From positions 434,001 through 498,000 of the forward strand of contig JAGTJM010000013.1 in the NCBI GenBank assembly GCA_020747015.1: a stretch of DNA of 64,000 nucleotides, written 5' to 3'. Every line of letters starts with the position of its first letter. The stretch's first letter is position 1. A program made the position numbers and the translations under genes. Source of the DNA: Pyrenochaeta sp. MPI-SDFR-AT-0127 (Eukaryota > Ascomycota > Dothideomycetes > Pleosporales > Cucurbitariaceae). Below the pieces are notes generated by a model. It was not told the DNA's origin. It saw only the letters and a program-made list of their open reading frames with translations, and did not search any database. Shown piece after piece: positions 33,075 through 43,744 of this stretch.

Positions 33075-35252
33075 CTATTCTGCTTCGTCGTTGCCCGTCA
33101 CCGCACTCTCCAACTCCTTCAATGCAACCCGATAAGCCTTCTTCTTACCGCCCTCAGTGACAGTACTCTCCTTCCACTCCATACGCTTGACTTTCCTGTT
33201 TCCGCGCTTTATACTGTCGCCCTTTGTGACTTGTTTCAAAAACCAGGCCGCTTCGGTTCTTGTGAACAGAGTCCAAGCTTCTCCTGCCTTTCCAGCACGT
33301 GCTGTTCTACCAACACGATGCACATAGCTTGTGATGCTCGTAGGTATGTCGTAGTTGATAACATGCGAAATGCTCGGGATATCCAGGCCTCGAGATGCAG
33401 CATCGGACGCGATCAGTATCTTTGTTGCTCCTGTACTGAATGATTTGAGGAGCTTGCGGGCAGCGTCTGCTGTCAACGCGCGCGTCATGGTTTTAAGGTA
33501 AGGTTTGAAGGCCGGAGAGAGAAGAGCAAGGAGATGCGACAAACGGGACGCGCTTTCGGTACTTTTCGTGAAAATAAGAACACGGCTTTTTTGTGCCGAT
33601 ATCGATGCAGTCTGCTCTTCGTCAGAACTGTCCTCAGACGAAGAACCCGAGTCTGAAGAGTCTGAGGCCTCTACTTTGGCAGTGACCTCGGATCCAGGGA
33701 AAATGTGGTTGAGCAGAACATGTAGCAGGTGTAGAGGCTTATTCGATCCATCGCCCACATGTACGGCAAATTCGTTGAGTGTGGATGGCAACTCGAAGAC
33801 ATTCTCTTCATTATTGAGAGGCTCCAAATCTGCTGCCTCGTCTTGAACAACGACCAGCTTCGGTCGCTTCAATTTCAAAGTGCCAAGCTTTGTCAAGTCT
33901 TTCTCCATCGTTGCACTAAGCACGACCTTTGTGAGTTGGCGGCGCGCCGGTAATGCAACGGACCAGATAGAGTTGGCATCGCGCTCGCGCTTTCTGATAC
34001 GTTCTTGTGTATTCATAAAGTCAAGCGGCGTCTCACTGTGAAGGGCGTCCATCAGCACGGTCGCCCAGCCTTGAAAGTTCTGGCCTAGTAGCTGATCTGC
34101 TTCATCAATGACGAGCCAGCGAACAGCATTAAGGAGGAAGCCCGTTGTGTTCTCGATATGTTCCACCAGCCGCCCAGGCGTGCAGATGAGAATATCCACG
34201 CCAGACGCGTAGTGGGGAACATGATCCCGCGGCATGCTCTTCAGGTCATCAAAAACCCCCCCTTTCTCAACGAAGCCTGTTTGAAACTGTTGCGATGCTC
34301 TCTGTTGGAGCTCTTCGGCACGCTTTGGGTCGTATTGTGCTCTTAATTTGACGAGTTGCTTCTGCTCAGTCGCGAAAGCTACATTTCCTAATGCTGTTCC
34401 GACTTTGATCTTCGTCCCAGCGCAAAGCTCTTCGGCAACTTGTAGTGCCTGATTTACCAGCTGTCGACTTGGTACTACGATAACTGCGGACAGTACAGGC
34501 ACGGCGCGATCCTTCAGGGCCTCGATGATGGGCAATAGATAGGCCAATGTTTTGCCAGAGCCTGTTTTCGCAGAGACACAAATGTCGCCCAGGTGTTGCT
34601 CGAAGCCAGGGTGCAGCATGGGCAGTAAAGCCGTCTGAACAGCCAGCGCTTCTTTGAAGCCCTGCTTCTCCAATTTCTTTGTATAGAACGTGTCGACCCC
34701 GAGTTCGGTGAAGGGCAGCATCTTCGACGCTTCGACAGTAATTGGCTGTGCGAGCCAGGTTGGTAGGGTGGAAAATGTAGGTTCGAAAACAGCCTCAGGG
34801 ACAGGTGCAGGCTGAGGCATCGGCTGTAGATCATGAAGTTCCTCTGTAGGCTGCTCTTCTAGCCCGCTCAAATGTTCCCCGTCCTCGCCCTGATTTCTTG
34901 CCTCGGCCAATTTCGACGCTTTTTCAAACTTGGAGAATATGGTTTTATGCTTCTTCGAGCCCTCCTCCTCCTGTTTCATGGCTTCACTCTCCCGCTTCCT
35001 CTTCTTGGGCTTCTTTATAGATTTGGGAAGTTCTGCAAGCGCTTCTTCCACCACAGACGCAGGATTAGATCCATATTGCGGTGCTTCTGGCGACACCGTC
35101 CTCGTTGTTGACTGTTTGGCTGGGCTTGAATCGGTCGCGACATCCGTAAGGCTAGAAGTCTTCGCAGTCTTACCAAGCGCAGAGCCTACTGGCGACGCCT
35201 GCTTGACCGCTGGCTTGGGCGGTGCCCATCGCTTGAATAGAGGCGCCGGCAT
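33075..35252 (-). CDS. DBP6: DEAD-box RNA helicase Dbp6 (60S ribosome assembly), 725 aa
   Basis: ATP-dependent RNA helicase of the Dbp6/DDX51 group, acting in the nucleolus on early pre-60S particles. A basic, Lys/Glu-rich N-terminal region of about 180 residues precedes the helicase core. Motifs in order: VQTALLP, AKTGSGKTLAYLLP (I), VVPSRQLVNQA (Ia), CTPGRLVEHI (Ib), VIDEADQLLG (II), LSATMEKDL (III), VLIFTKS (IV), SDAASRGLDIP (V) and YVHRVGRTARAGKAGEAWT (VI). The group-specific insertion between the RecA lobes is acidic and Ser-rich (DSSDSGSSSEDSSDEEQ). The frame is open to 35702, but MPAPLFKRW at 35252 is the likely start and leaves room for the divergent Gpi3 promoter. No intron interrupts the core. 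Confidence 0.93.
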   Translation of the reverse strand: MPAPLFKRWAPPKPAVKQASPVGSALGKTAKTSSLTDVATDSSPAKQSTTRTVSPEAPQYGSNPASVVEEALAELPKSIKKPKKRKRESEAMKQEEEGSKKHKTIFSKFEKASKLAEARNQGEDGEHLSGLEEQPTEELHDLQPMPQPAPVPEAVFEPTFSTLPTWLAQPITVEASKMLPFTELGVDTFYTKKLEKQGFKEALAVQTALLPMLHPGFEQHLGDICVSAKTGSGKTLAYLLPIIEALKDRAVPVLSAVIVVPSRQLVNQALQVAEELCAGTKIKVGTALGNVAFATEQKQLVKLRAQYDPKRAEELQQRASQQFQTGFVEKGGVFDDLKSMPRDHVPHYASGVDILICTPGRLVEHIENTTGFLLNAVRWLVIDEADQLLGQNFQGWATVLMDALHSETPLDFMNTQERIRKRERDANSIWSVALPARRQLTKVVLSATMEKDLTKLGTLKLKRPKLVVVQDEAADLEPLNNEENVFELPSTLNEFAVHVGDGSNKPLHLLHVLLNHIFPGSEVTAKVEASDSSDSGSSSEDSSDEEQTASISAQKSRVLIFTKSTESASRLSHLLALLSPAFKPYLKTMTRALTADAARKLLKSFSTGATKILIASDAASRGLDIPSISHVINYDIPTSITSYVHRVGRTARAGKAGEAWTLFTRTEAAWFLKQVTKGDSIKRGNRKVKRMEWKESTVTEGGKKKAYRVALKELESAVTGNDEAE

Positions 35253-35617
35253 ATGGTTTGATGGGTGGGTTTGGCCAGAGCTCGCGACCTTTACAGGAGA
35301 TACTGTTAGTAAACCACAACTACATAGCAGGGTTCGATCAACTTTTACCTTTCGAAGCAAGTGGTCTGAGTCTGTATCGTGAATTGACAAAAGCGTTGCG
35401 AATTGGAACTTGCGCCAGAAGGAATTCTGGGACCCGCCAAAATTTGGTCGGAGCTTTGCGTTCCAGACGCCGATCGTTGGCATGACGCGGTAGCACATGT
35501 ATTCGCGATTTACCGTGAAGTCAACCTCAAGCACAAACACGCCCAAATGCGCCACTAAGCTGCCATGCCGTCGATAATCGGCCGCAATAGAGGAGCTAGT
35601 CCTCACGCACCGCAAAC
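35253..35617. promoter_or_regulatory. Divergent promoter between Dbp6 and Gpi3
   Basis: 365 bases lie between the two start codons, which face outward. The Dbp6 frame happens to stay open across it without a conserved peptide. Transcript starts are not visible, and no TATA box stands out on either strand, as is common for housekeeping genes. Confidence 0.5.
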
Positions 35618-37362
35618 ATGCCTTACAATATTGCGTATGCCTTGCGGTGGTCCCCACAATCTGTTCAGCGAAGCTAACGGCACACAGCATGGTTAGCGAC
35701 AACTTCTACCCCCAGCCCGGTATGAGATATGCTTGATATTCAAAGATGGTGTCTTATAGAGTATAGGAGGGGTGGAAAGCCACATGTACCAATTGTCTAG
35801 CGTAAGACCAACTCTCAGCCTGAATTTCTCCACGTATACAATCTAATGAGCCTAGAAACTCATCGATCGTGGACATAAGGTCATCGTCATTACACATGCC
35901 TACGCCGGTCGAACAGGTGTGCGATATCTGACCAATGGGCTTAAAGTCTACTACGTTCCCTTTTTCGTCATCTATCGGGAGACAAGCTTCCCAACCGTCT
36001 TCTCGTTCTTCCCCATATTCCGCAACATTGTTATCCGCGAGCGAATCGAGATAGTGCACGGCCATGCTAGCCTTAGCACGTTGTGCAATGAGGCTATACT
36101 ACATGCCCGGACAATGGGCCTGAGGACTGTCTTTACAGACCACAGTCTCTTTGGCTTTGCAGACGCTGGCAGCATACTGACGAACAAGCTACTCAAGTTC
36201 ACTTTGAGCGATGTCGACCACGTCATTTGCGTGAGCCATACTTGGTATGTACGCTCCCACCCCCTAATCTGGATTACTGACGCATTATAGCAAGGAAAAT
36301 ACAGTCCTAAGAGCGTCATTAGACCCATCGATGGTGTCCGTTATCCCGAACGCAGTTGTCGCTGAGAACTTTCGTCCTCTTGCGCACAACTCGAGCGATC
36401 CGAAGCATAACGAAGTCACAGGCGGCCCGAGACCTATGGGCCCAGACGAAACCATTACCGTTATCGTCATTCAACGGCTTTATTATAACAAAGGCACCGA
36501 CCTCCTTGTTGCGGCCATTCCTCATATTCTTGCAGCACATCCAAGCGTCCGCTTCATCATAGCTGGCAATGGGCCCAAAGCTATCGACCTTGAGCAAATG
36601 ATCGAACGCAATGTGCTGCAAGAGAAGGTTCTCATGATGGGTCCTGTTCGTCACGAGGAGGTTCGCGATGTTATGGTACAGGGCCATATCTATCTTTGTC
36701 CATCACTCACAGAAGCTTTTGGTACTGTTATTGTGGAAGCCGCGTCTTGCGGCTTGTACGTTGTGGCGACACGAGTTGGTGGCATTCCTGAAGTGCTTCC
36801 TACCCATATGACTGAGTTTGCTGCACCTGAAGAGGATGAAATTGTTGCAGCCACTGGGCGAGCGATCGCAAAGCTGCGAGCGGGCAAAGTCAGATCTGAC
36901 CTGTTCCACAACCAAGTCAAGCAGATGTATTCTTGGACGGATGTCGCACAGCGAACAGAAAGAGTATACGATGGCATTAGCGGTGTCATGAGCCCTAATG
37001 ATTTCTACCAAGGAGCCAGAGCCGCTGGGGCTTGGAGTGCCACGCGAGGTCGTGCCGGAGTTCAAAGCTTCGCGCTCATTGAGAGGCTGAAGAGATATTA
37101 CGGCTGCGGTATCTGGGCCGGCAAGCTTTTCTGCCTCTGCGTCATCGTAGACTATCTACTGTATCTTGTCTTGGAAGTATTCGCGCCAAGGTCTAGGATT
37201 GACATATGCAAGGACTGGCCGAAAAAGGTCTTCGTAGAGAAACAAACAACGATAGGGAAAGTCAAAGGACATAGCACTGAAACGAAGGATAGCAACGCCC
37301 TACTTAGGAAAAGAAGCTTCCGATCCCGCAGGGGCAGAGTAGAGGAATTAGATGACAGTTGA
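35618..37362 (+). CDS. GPI3: Phosphatidylinositol N-acetylglucosaminyltransferase Gpi3/PIG-A, five exons, 513 aa
   Basis: Catalytic subunit of the ER-membrane GPI-GlcNAc transferase, which makes the first GPI-anchor precursor from UDP-GlcNAc. Exons: 35618-35634, 35688-35719, 35770-35801, 35856-36244 and 36291-37362. The three tiny first exons (17, 32 and 32 nt) rebuild the invariant N-terminus MPYNIAMVSDNFYPQPGGVE, and their exact fit is strong evidence. Intron 2 ends in TAGGAG, so a 3-nt earlier acceptor would add one Gly. GT-B/GT4 features: HAYAGRTGVRYLTNGLKVYY, HGHASLSTL, ICVSHTCKENTVLR, VIPNAVV, and the EX7E motif with Glu298 and Glu306 (TEAFGTVIVEAAS). A C-terminal membrane anchor (KLFCLCVIVDYLLYLVLEVF) and a basic cytosolic tail follow. 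Confidence 0.96.
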
Positions 37363-37622
37363 AAGGGTAGAGACGCGGAAGAAAGAAAAGAAAAAGAAGA
37401 TATAGCGGACGGAATACAACTCAGCGGAGTTTTTAAATTTTCAATATTACGATTACCGCTACCCATCTATGGGCAAAGCAGATATCGTTAAGAAGGTAAT
37501 ACTATCTACGAGGCTATTAAACCTGCTGGAAGAAAACGCTGACCGATTACTCCTAAGAACGCCGGCAAATGCTCTGTACAAGGCGACAACACTCGATAAC
37601 CGTGCAGGGTGCAACTAGTTGC

Positions 37623-38412
37623 TCATGCGTAGAACCAGTATTGCGCACTGTACTCAACCGTAAAACCGCTCGCAAGTCCTTCGCATGTCTTCGGTGCTAC
37701 ACCACCAGCAGTGTGGATGCGGTAGACTTCCTTGTAGTCGCCCTCCACGGCATTGAGTTTGATCCACGGCACGCTTCCGAGTCCGTTAGAGCCTTTGCTG
37801 GCCTCCTTGGGTGCGGCGCTCTTGATAGCATCAAGAGTTGCTTGTACATACCCATAGTTCACAGCTGGAGTCTGCAACTTGAACAATGGGATCTTCTTCT
37901 CAGTGAACTCATGGTGACCGCTCAACCGCTTCTCTGCCTCTGGGGTGGTGGGGATGGCATAATTCAGGGACAGGCGAGTGACATCGGCAAGCACTTGGAC
38001 GTTGAGCCGTGCAGCGTCGCAGGTTGCGTTGAAGAGTGCGGCAACGGCGCCAGCGGCAACGGGAACATCCGTGGAAGCGGACGAAGCGCATGTGTAGTTT
38101 TGCGTGCCGCGCCCGATGGCGATGTGGCGAAGTGTGTAGCCATCACCTACTGCTGCGAGGGGCGTTGGTGCTGGTGTATACGTTAGCATCTACATTTGAG
38201 AAGGATAACAGTAGGAAGAACTTACCGACTGGGAGCTTCACATTCGACAAATCACAGAGTCCATTGGTCTTCTTCAACTGCTCGTACACGACAGCAGGCA
38301 GGTCTTGCCTTGGGATGAGGTTTGCTATCGAGTCGATGGTCTTTGTAGGAGCGGCGAAGAGGGTGGTGGGCGCAAGAGCCAAGACCAGAGAGAGGGTAGT
38401 TGTGAAGATCAT
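37623..38412 (-). CDS. Secreted DUF3455 protein, two exons, 244 aa
   Basis: Small secreted protein of the DUF3455 family; the biochemical role is unknown (some entries are called malate dehydrogenase-like without good reason). Exons 38412-38226 and 38170-37623 are joined over a 55-nt intron with a perfect GATGCTAACG branch site. Residues 1-19 form a signal peptide (TTLSLVLALAPTTLFA). Family signs are the blocks GDGYTLRHIAIGRGTQNYTC, AVAALFNATCD, VPWIKLNAVEG, YRIHTAGGVAPKTCE and the C-terminal VEYSAQYWFY. The Cys in these blocks probably pair. Two N-glycosylation sequons are present (NYT, NAT). The start gives the signal peptide directly; an upstream in-frame ATG at 38475 would add an unlikely hydrophilic lead. 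Confidence 0.88.
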
Positions 38413-41043
38413 TATTGCGGATGTGGGTGTGGTGATGTTGTGCGATGGTGAGATGAGGTAGTTGGTGTCGATCAAGGTTGAGTTGAAGGTGTGGTTATAT
38501 GTTGCTCGTGTGCTAATTGGATCCTCTTTCTCGAAATAGCCCAGATGGTATGTCGGATGAGAATAGCTCGGGATGTTTGAGATCCGTATGTAAGAAAACG
38601 CAGACCCGAAATGACCAAGAGAAAGTTATTCAAGGAAACCCAAAACCAGACTTTCTGTCAAAGAAAAGATACCCAAAAGGAAACGGATGCAGGAGGAACG
38701 GCTTCGAGTTTCAGTTGTGTTGTTGTGGAGTGAACCTTCTACGAGACCGGACGCCCATACTTCCTATATACAACCCGCACAGCAGTTACTCCAGGCGCGT
38801 AGACGTTCATAGCGATCGCCGTTGACGCCTGTCCCACTCGCCAACCACAACTCCACTGCAAAAAAAGGCCCCAAATATAGCCTACAGGCCACTGATTGGT
38901 TACGCGAGCTCAGACCAGGACCGGTGCATCGTGGTTCGTTCATCTACCGAGCCGCCCATCAGCCGCCAGTTAGAATAGGGGAAGGCGGCCGAAGCCGAGG
39001 CCCACCAGGGCGTTTGGAGCCCTGGAGACATGCATCTATTTCGGGGCAATTTAGTGCTAATTCTGCTGGGATGGGAAAGCGAAGGTTAAGTGGGGTAAGG
39101 TGCTGATGGCTAGGGCGAGGCTTTGGCGAGCATCACAATCCGGCGAGCTTTCTTACCGTGAGGCTGGTGTTATTTGTGATGCATCTAAGCCAGTCTTGCT
39201 GATGATGAAGGATGCTCCTGGTAGTAAGACTCACACCGCAAGACACGTAAGAGATGCAGTAGCATGCTCCAGTCCTCATCGAATTCGAGAATAGAACACA
39301 CAATTTGCCATCTGAACACACAAGGAACCAAGGCTAGCAACCGCCCTTGACCTCTCCATTTCCAAGTTTTCCCTACCCACCATTCCCCGCCATCCCGCAG
39401 AGCCGCCCGTCCTACTTGCCAACCACCTGTCCAAGAAACGGTCCACCCAGGCCGGAGACTAGACTTGATGAAGAGGGTTGTGCTCCCAGAAAAGGAGATT
39501 AATCTATCTTAATATAGCCGGTCGCGGTCTAGAAATGACAGCTAATATGGCTCCTTCAAGATCCGTTCTGGACACAGCCAATCAAGACAGCCTGGCCCGC
39601 TCAAGACACCTGGACATCTCGAAGCGCTGGCGTCGCGCTATTGGGCGGCCGCAGAACGGGTCGATGGGCCCACAGAGGCCGGAAGTCGGAATGTCGTGCA
39701 GGCAAAGAAACAAGTTTGGTTGCGGGGATACAATTGGGCAGGAGGAAGTGGTTGGATGAGAGGGCTCGAAAACGGGACTGGTGTGGCGCTTGGGACATTG
39801 AACATGCTTCAACCTATCCACAAGGATCCATACATAACCGTCCACGCCAACCTCTGTCGCGTTCCTTGCCTACGCTTCCAAGATTTCCTCGGAAAAACTC
39901 CATTTTTTGCTTGGGACTGGGATGCAAAGAGCATTTCTTACGGGTTCCATTCGTTCTTCTTCTCCACACCCACAGATACGTGTCGGCTTCTCGCCTGCCG
40001 CACGTGAGAATGCACCAGGACTTAGTCGCCCACACTCTTCGGCACCACTTGCAGGTACACATACAGATGCGGATATGCAGTATGCAAGCCAGTCGTCGGG
40101 TCACCTCGATTCTCAATATGCCACAATATCCAGACACGGAAACGCTAGAACAAACATCTGGAGTGGCGCTTGGGCTAACCCCAGGCCCAGAGACCCGCCT
40201 TCTTTTCATTTCCTGTCGACTTTACCCTGGTCTTATGGGCTCGCCATCAAGACCACCCATCGGGTCTACCTCTAATGCCTTTCTGACCAATAGAGCGCCA
40301 GGTTTTGCTCATCCTGATTTCTAGATTTTCCATCAGCCGCCCTCTGCCACACGCACCGTCTTACTTGCATCGCTTCACCCATTGCTTCGATAGGTATTCA
40401 ACACAAGCTGCAGCTATCCTGTATGCATAGTCTCTCTTCGTCTAAACGCAGTCATATGCCAGAACACAAAACAAGGCCTTGTTGACACGAGTTGACAAGC
40501 GCTAGAGCATTTGGGTGGGTCAAATCATGATTGGTGCCAGATGCTTCTGAACGTCAGGACTGCATGCATACAGTAGGAACACAAGCTCTTCCTTCCGTTT
40601 GACTTTGATGTACAGATTCACAATTTTCCAGCTCCATCTCCATCGTAACACCTTGACGGGATTCCTGTTGCATCTGTGACTTTGCTGTCTCATGACTTCC
40701 TCAGCGGCACCTGTATCTTGACCTTCCTTCTCGTCGACAGGAATCTCGCTTTGCATATTACACGCAGGGAATGTAAGATTTCTTACGGACGAGCTAGTAG
40801 GTATGCAATAAAGTGTGGTAATTGTCATTTTCACAAGGGTGTCGACAGTTGAACACCATCATGCCTGTTACACCTCGCATACTCAAATATCAATGGACTC
40901 GTGACCACCATCTTGGCCACCAAGAGTGAATCAAAAGAAGTAAGCGCCCAAGGCAGGGCCGTTACATCCGCCCAGTGGTGGCGCATCCAATCCTCACTCA
41001 AAGACGCCGTAATAATACATAACCGCCGAACAATGCTCCCAAC
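38413..41043. other. 2.6-kb gene-free region
   Basis: This region lies between the DUF3455 start (-) and the CASP 3' end (-). A TATATAC string occurs near 38765. Between about 39640 and 40324 on the plus strand several overlapping frames are open; one has a composition like a disordered fungal protein, but I could not build a gene. No RNA gene is recognised. Confidence 0.4.
38495..38500 (-). promoter_or_regulatory. Candidate TATA element of the DUF3455 gene
   Basis: ATATAA in minus-strand context AACATATAACC, 83 to 88 bases before the start codon. Weak but well placed. Confidence 0.3.
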
Positions 41044-43420
41044 TTACGACGCGTCGTCCTTGAACGAGTCCTTTTGCCATACGCTCGGATCCTCTCCGCC
41101 AGCTGCAACAGGACCTCCAGGCGCCGCCGCGCCAATGACCGCACTGCTCATGTGCGCACTTTCATACGAGAAGAGCATGTAGAACACCATGAAATGTAAC
41201 CCTAGCAAATATGCCGCAAAAATGTTTCGACTCGTCCTTGTCTGAAGCACGAATTTCGTTACGCGCAGAATCATACGCTCGAAGAGATGCATTCGCTTCA
41301 TCGCTCTCGCAGACTCCCTGCCGCGGAAAGCGGCGAACGGGGAGATGTTTGATTCGTACTTTGCTTGGTATTTGTCGACCGCTCCACCATCCCCGACATT
41401 GATCGTAGACGGATTCGGATTGCTCGAGTATGCATTCGCTGACGATGCCGGGCCCCTGCTCACAGCATTGTAGGAAGACACGTATCTTGTCTTCTCATAC
41501 AGGTCTAGATTATCTTTCTGCAGTGCACCAATCTCTGACCGTAGAGACGACACAGTGGAATGGAGTTTCTGGATTTCGGTTTCAAGCTCCGAATTGCGTT
41601 TCTTAAAGCGGTCGCGTTGCGCAGTGATCATGGGGAGGATCCCTGAGCCGCCTCCAATGCCTTGTTCGCCGCCGCCGCGAAGGGATGCTAGAGTTGGGCT
41701 TTGGGAATTGTCAAATCCTGATATAATTGATGATGTGGGCGATGAGCGGCCGCGGCGGGCGCCAGCAAAGGACGATTGCGGATAGCGTGATACGTAAGTA
41801 CCTGCTACTGACATGCCACTTGGATCAAAAGCATTGGTAGCTTCCTGCTGGACTTTCTCGAGGTCGGCTTCGAGCGTTTCATTGAGTTGTCTAGACTTCT
41901 CCAAGTCCATATTCGTGCTCGAAAGCTCGTCTTGTAGAGCTTCGAGTCTACTCTGAAGGTCTTGGTGTGAGACACGGAGCACGGTGAGCTCGTTGCTGAG
42001 TTTCTTGTTTCTTGCAAGAAGTAATTGCTCGAGTGTCTCGCCTTTGCCTTTGCTGGCTGGACCATTCTGCGAGAGGGCAATCTCGGTGGCTTCATCGTCA
42101 TCATCGCCAGTTGCGAATTCAATCGACTGTACATGTCAAACTACGTTCAAAGAAAGAACAGAATAGGCCTACCTTTAGGACTTCTAGCTCCTGCTTCACG
42201 TTCTCGTAGTCGCTCCATCTTTGCACTTTCTCGCGGAGAGCTTCCTTCTCGCTCTTAAGGGCTTTTATTTCCCTCTCCAAGCTTCGAGTCTCTGTCTCAA
42301 GGCGCGTTCGGTCTGAGTCCTTCTCAAAGCGAGTATTTTCAAGTTTTCGTAACAGTGAGGAATTCTCAGACCGTAGTCGGAGGAACGATGGGTCGTCCTC
42401 TACGGCGACATGTTGTGCTTGTGCTGACGTGGTCTGAGCCAACTCAATACGCAATTGCTCATTTCGTGCTTCGACTGCAGCAAGACGATGGCTTGTTCTT
42501 TCCAGCTCTGAGTGGACAATCTCGAGCTCCGCAGCTGTTGCACCTGAACCGCTGACGCCCTCGGCCTCTTCTCCACGGCCAAGTCGCTGGGAGACTTCGT
42601 AGTTGGCCTTGAGCTCCTTCAGTAGTCGATCCTGGCTCTCAATTTTTTCCTCCAGGCCCTTCTCTTTGGCCTCCCAGTTGTCTTGCTTCTCGCTGAGGAC
42701 TGCCGACCATGATGACTCGACGTCCTTGATCTTGCTATCCCTGGTCTCTTCGAGAGCGGTCCGCGCTGTTCGCTCCTCCTCCAGCTTTTTGTCTGAGTCG
42801 TCGAGCTGGGTTGTCAGACTCGCTACTGTCTTTTGCAGCCGCTCGTTCTCGGATGTGAGTTTTGGTACAATTTCCTCGGCGGTCACGAGGGAGTCGACGG
42901 AGGCTTCAAGAAGGGGGTATGGGTCGGGAGCTTCGGAGAGCGGGGAATAGACCTGGAAGAAGGCAGCCTGGACTGTCTTGGACTGATTTGATATGAGGTC
43001 AATGAAGTTTTGGTATGCTACAATCCTCGGCTTAGCATAGGGCAATCACATGTAAGTACAAAGACGTACACTTCAAGAGTGCCTTGATGTCGTTCAATTT
43101 GCTCGCATCGTCAAGCTTCCGGAAGTCCTTTGTCTTCTGAGCAAGGTCCTTCCGTTGCGTAAGAGTGTCTCTTTGGTGTGCGACGATATCTGACGCGACA
43201 GTGTCGAGTTGCGGAATGAGGGTGGTCAGGTCAATGTCTGGTGTACTGTTAGCTGGCTCGTGTAGGATATGCCAGGAGAGCGCTTACTTCTCCATGCTCC
43301 AATGGCTTTTTGGAATTTGTTGTCTTCTTCAATCGCTTCTCCGGCGCTGGCTTCGTGCGTCTCCGTCTTTGGTGCCGCGTCCAGCCCAATACTCTCCTCC
43401 ACGTCTACTCCGCCCTCCAT
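41044..43420 (-). CDS. COY1: Golgi coiled-coil protein CASP (Coy1 type), four exons, 742 aa
   Basis: Golgi membrane golgin of the CASP family, thought to tether vesicles in intra-Golgi retrograde transport. Exons: 43420-43288, 43237-43070, 43017-42173 and 42126-41044; introns are 46-52 nt. The N-terminus has the family block KAIGAWRNIDLTTLIPQLDT followed by LAQKTKDFRKLDDASKLND. Long heptad-repeat coiled coil runs from about residue 130 to 560. The C-terminal part has the conserved ITAQRDRFKKRNSELE, FERMILRVTKFVLQTRTSRN and one membrane helix (IFAAYLLGLHFMVFYMLFSY), giving a tail-anchored topology with a short luminal end. The TAA stop lies inside a perfect donor-like GTAAGT, so an alternative C-terminus is possible. 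The gene is divergent from Vps3. Confidence 0.92.
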
Positions 43421-43744
43421 CCCTGCTCCTTGGGCCTGGCTTGCTAACTCGGGAGCGTGTGTTGATAGGTAGGCCGGTGGCGCAAGCAGTGTCTCTAGAG
43501 CGTAGACTGGTCTTCTCGTGAATGCCGTTTCTGCGCGTCAAATGCCATGTATGAGAGTTGGTTACGTATCCCGACAGCTTTCAACAAGTTGGGGAGGATG
43601 CGGCGCTGGGCGGCGCCCCATTGGTGGGGAGTGACCATGGCAGCTCACCAGGCACCAAAGCTCAAACAACTGCTCGCGCCATGCACGCTTCTCACCCAGT
43701 ATTGCGCAGGTAGCCAGCCATGGCGCATGCGGTGCTATTAAATC
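43421..43744. promoter_or_regulatory. Divergent promoter between CASP and Vps3
   Basis: Only 324 bases separate the two outward-facing start codons. It probably drives both genes. No TATA box is evident. Confidence 0.45.

Noticed and set aside
35253..35702. N-terminal extension of Dbp6 by 150 codons
   Set aside because: The frame is open but the sequence is not helicase-like and would overlap the first exons of Gpi3 on the other strand; ATG 35252 gives a normal start.
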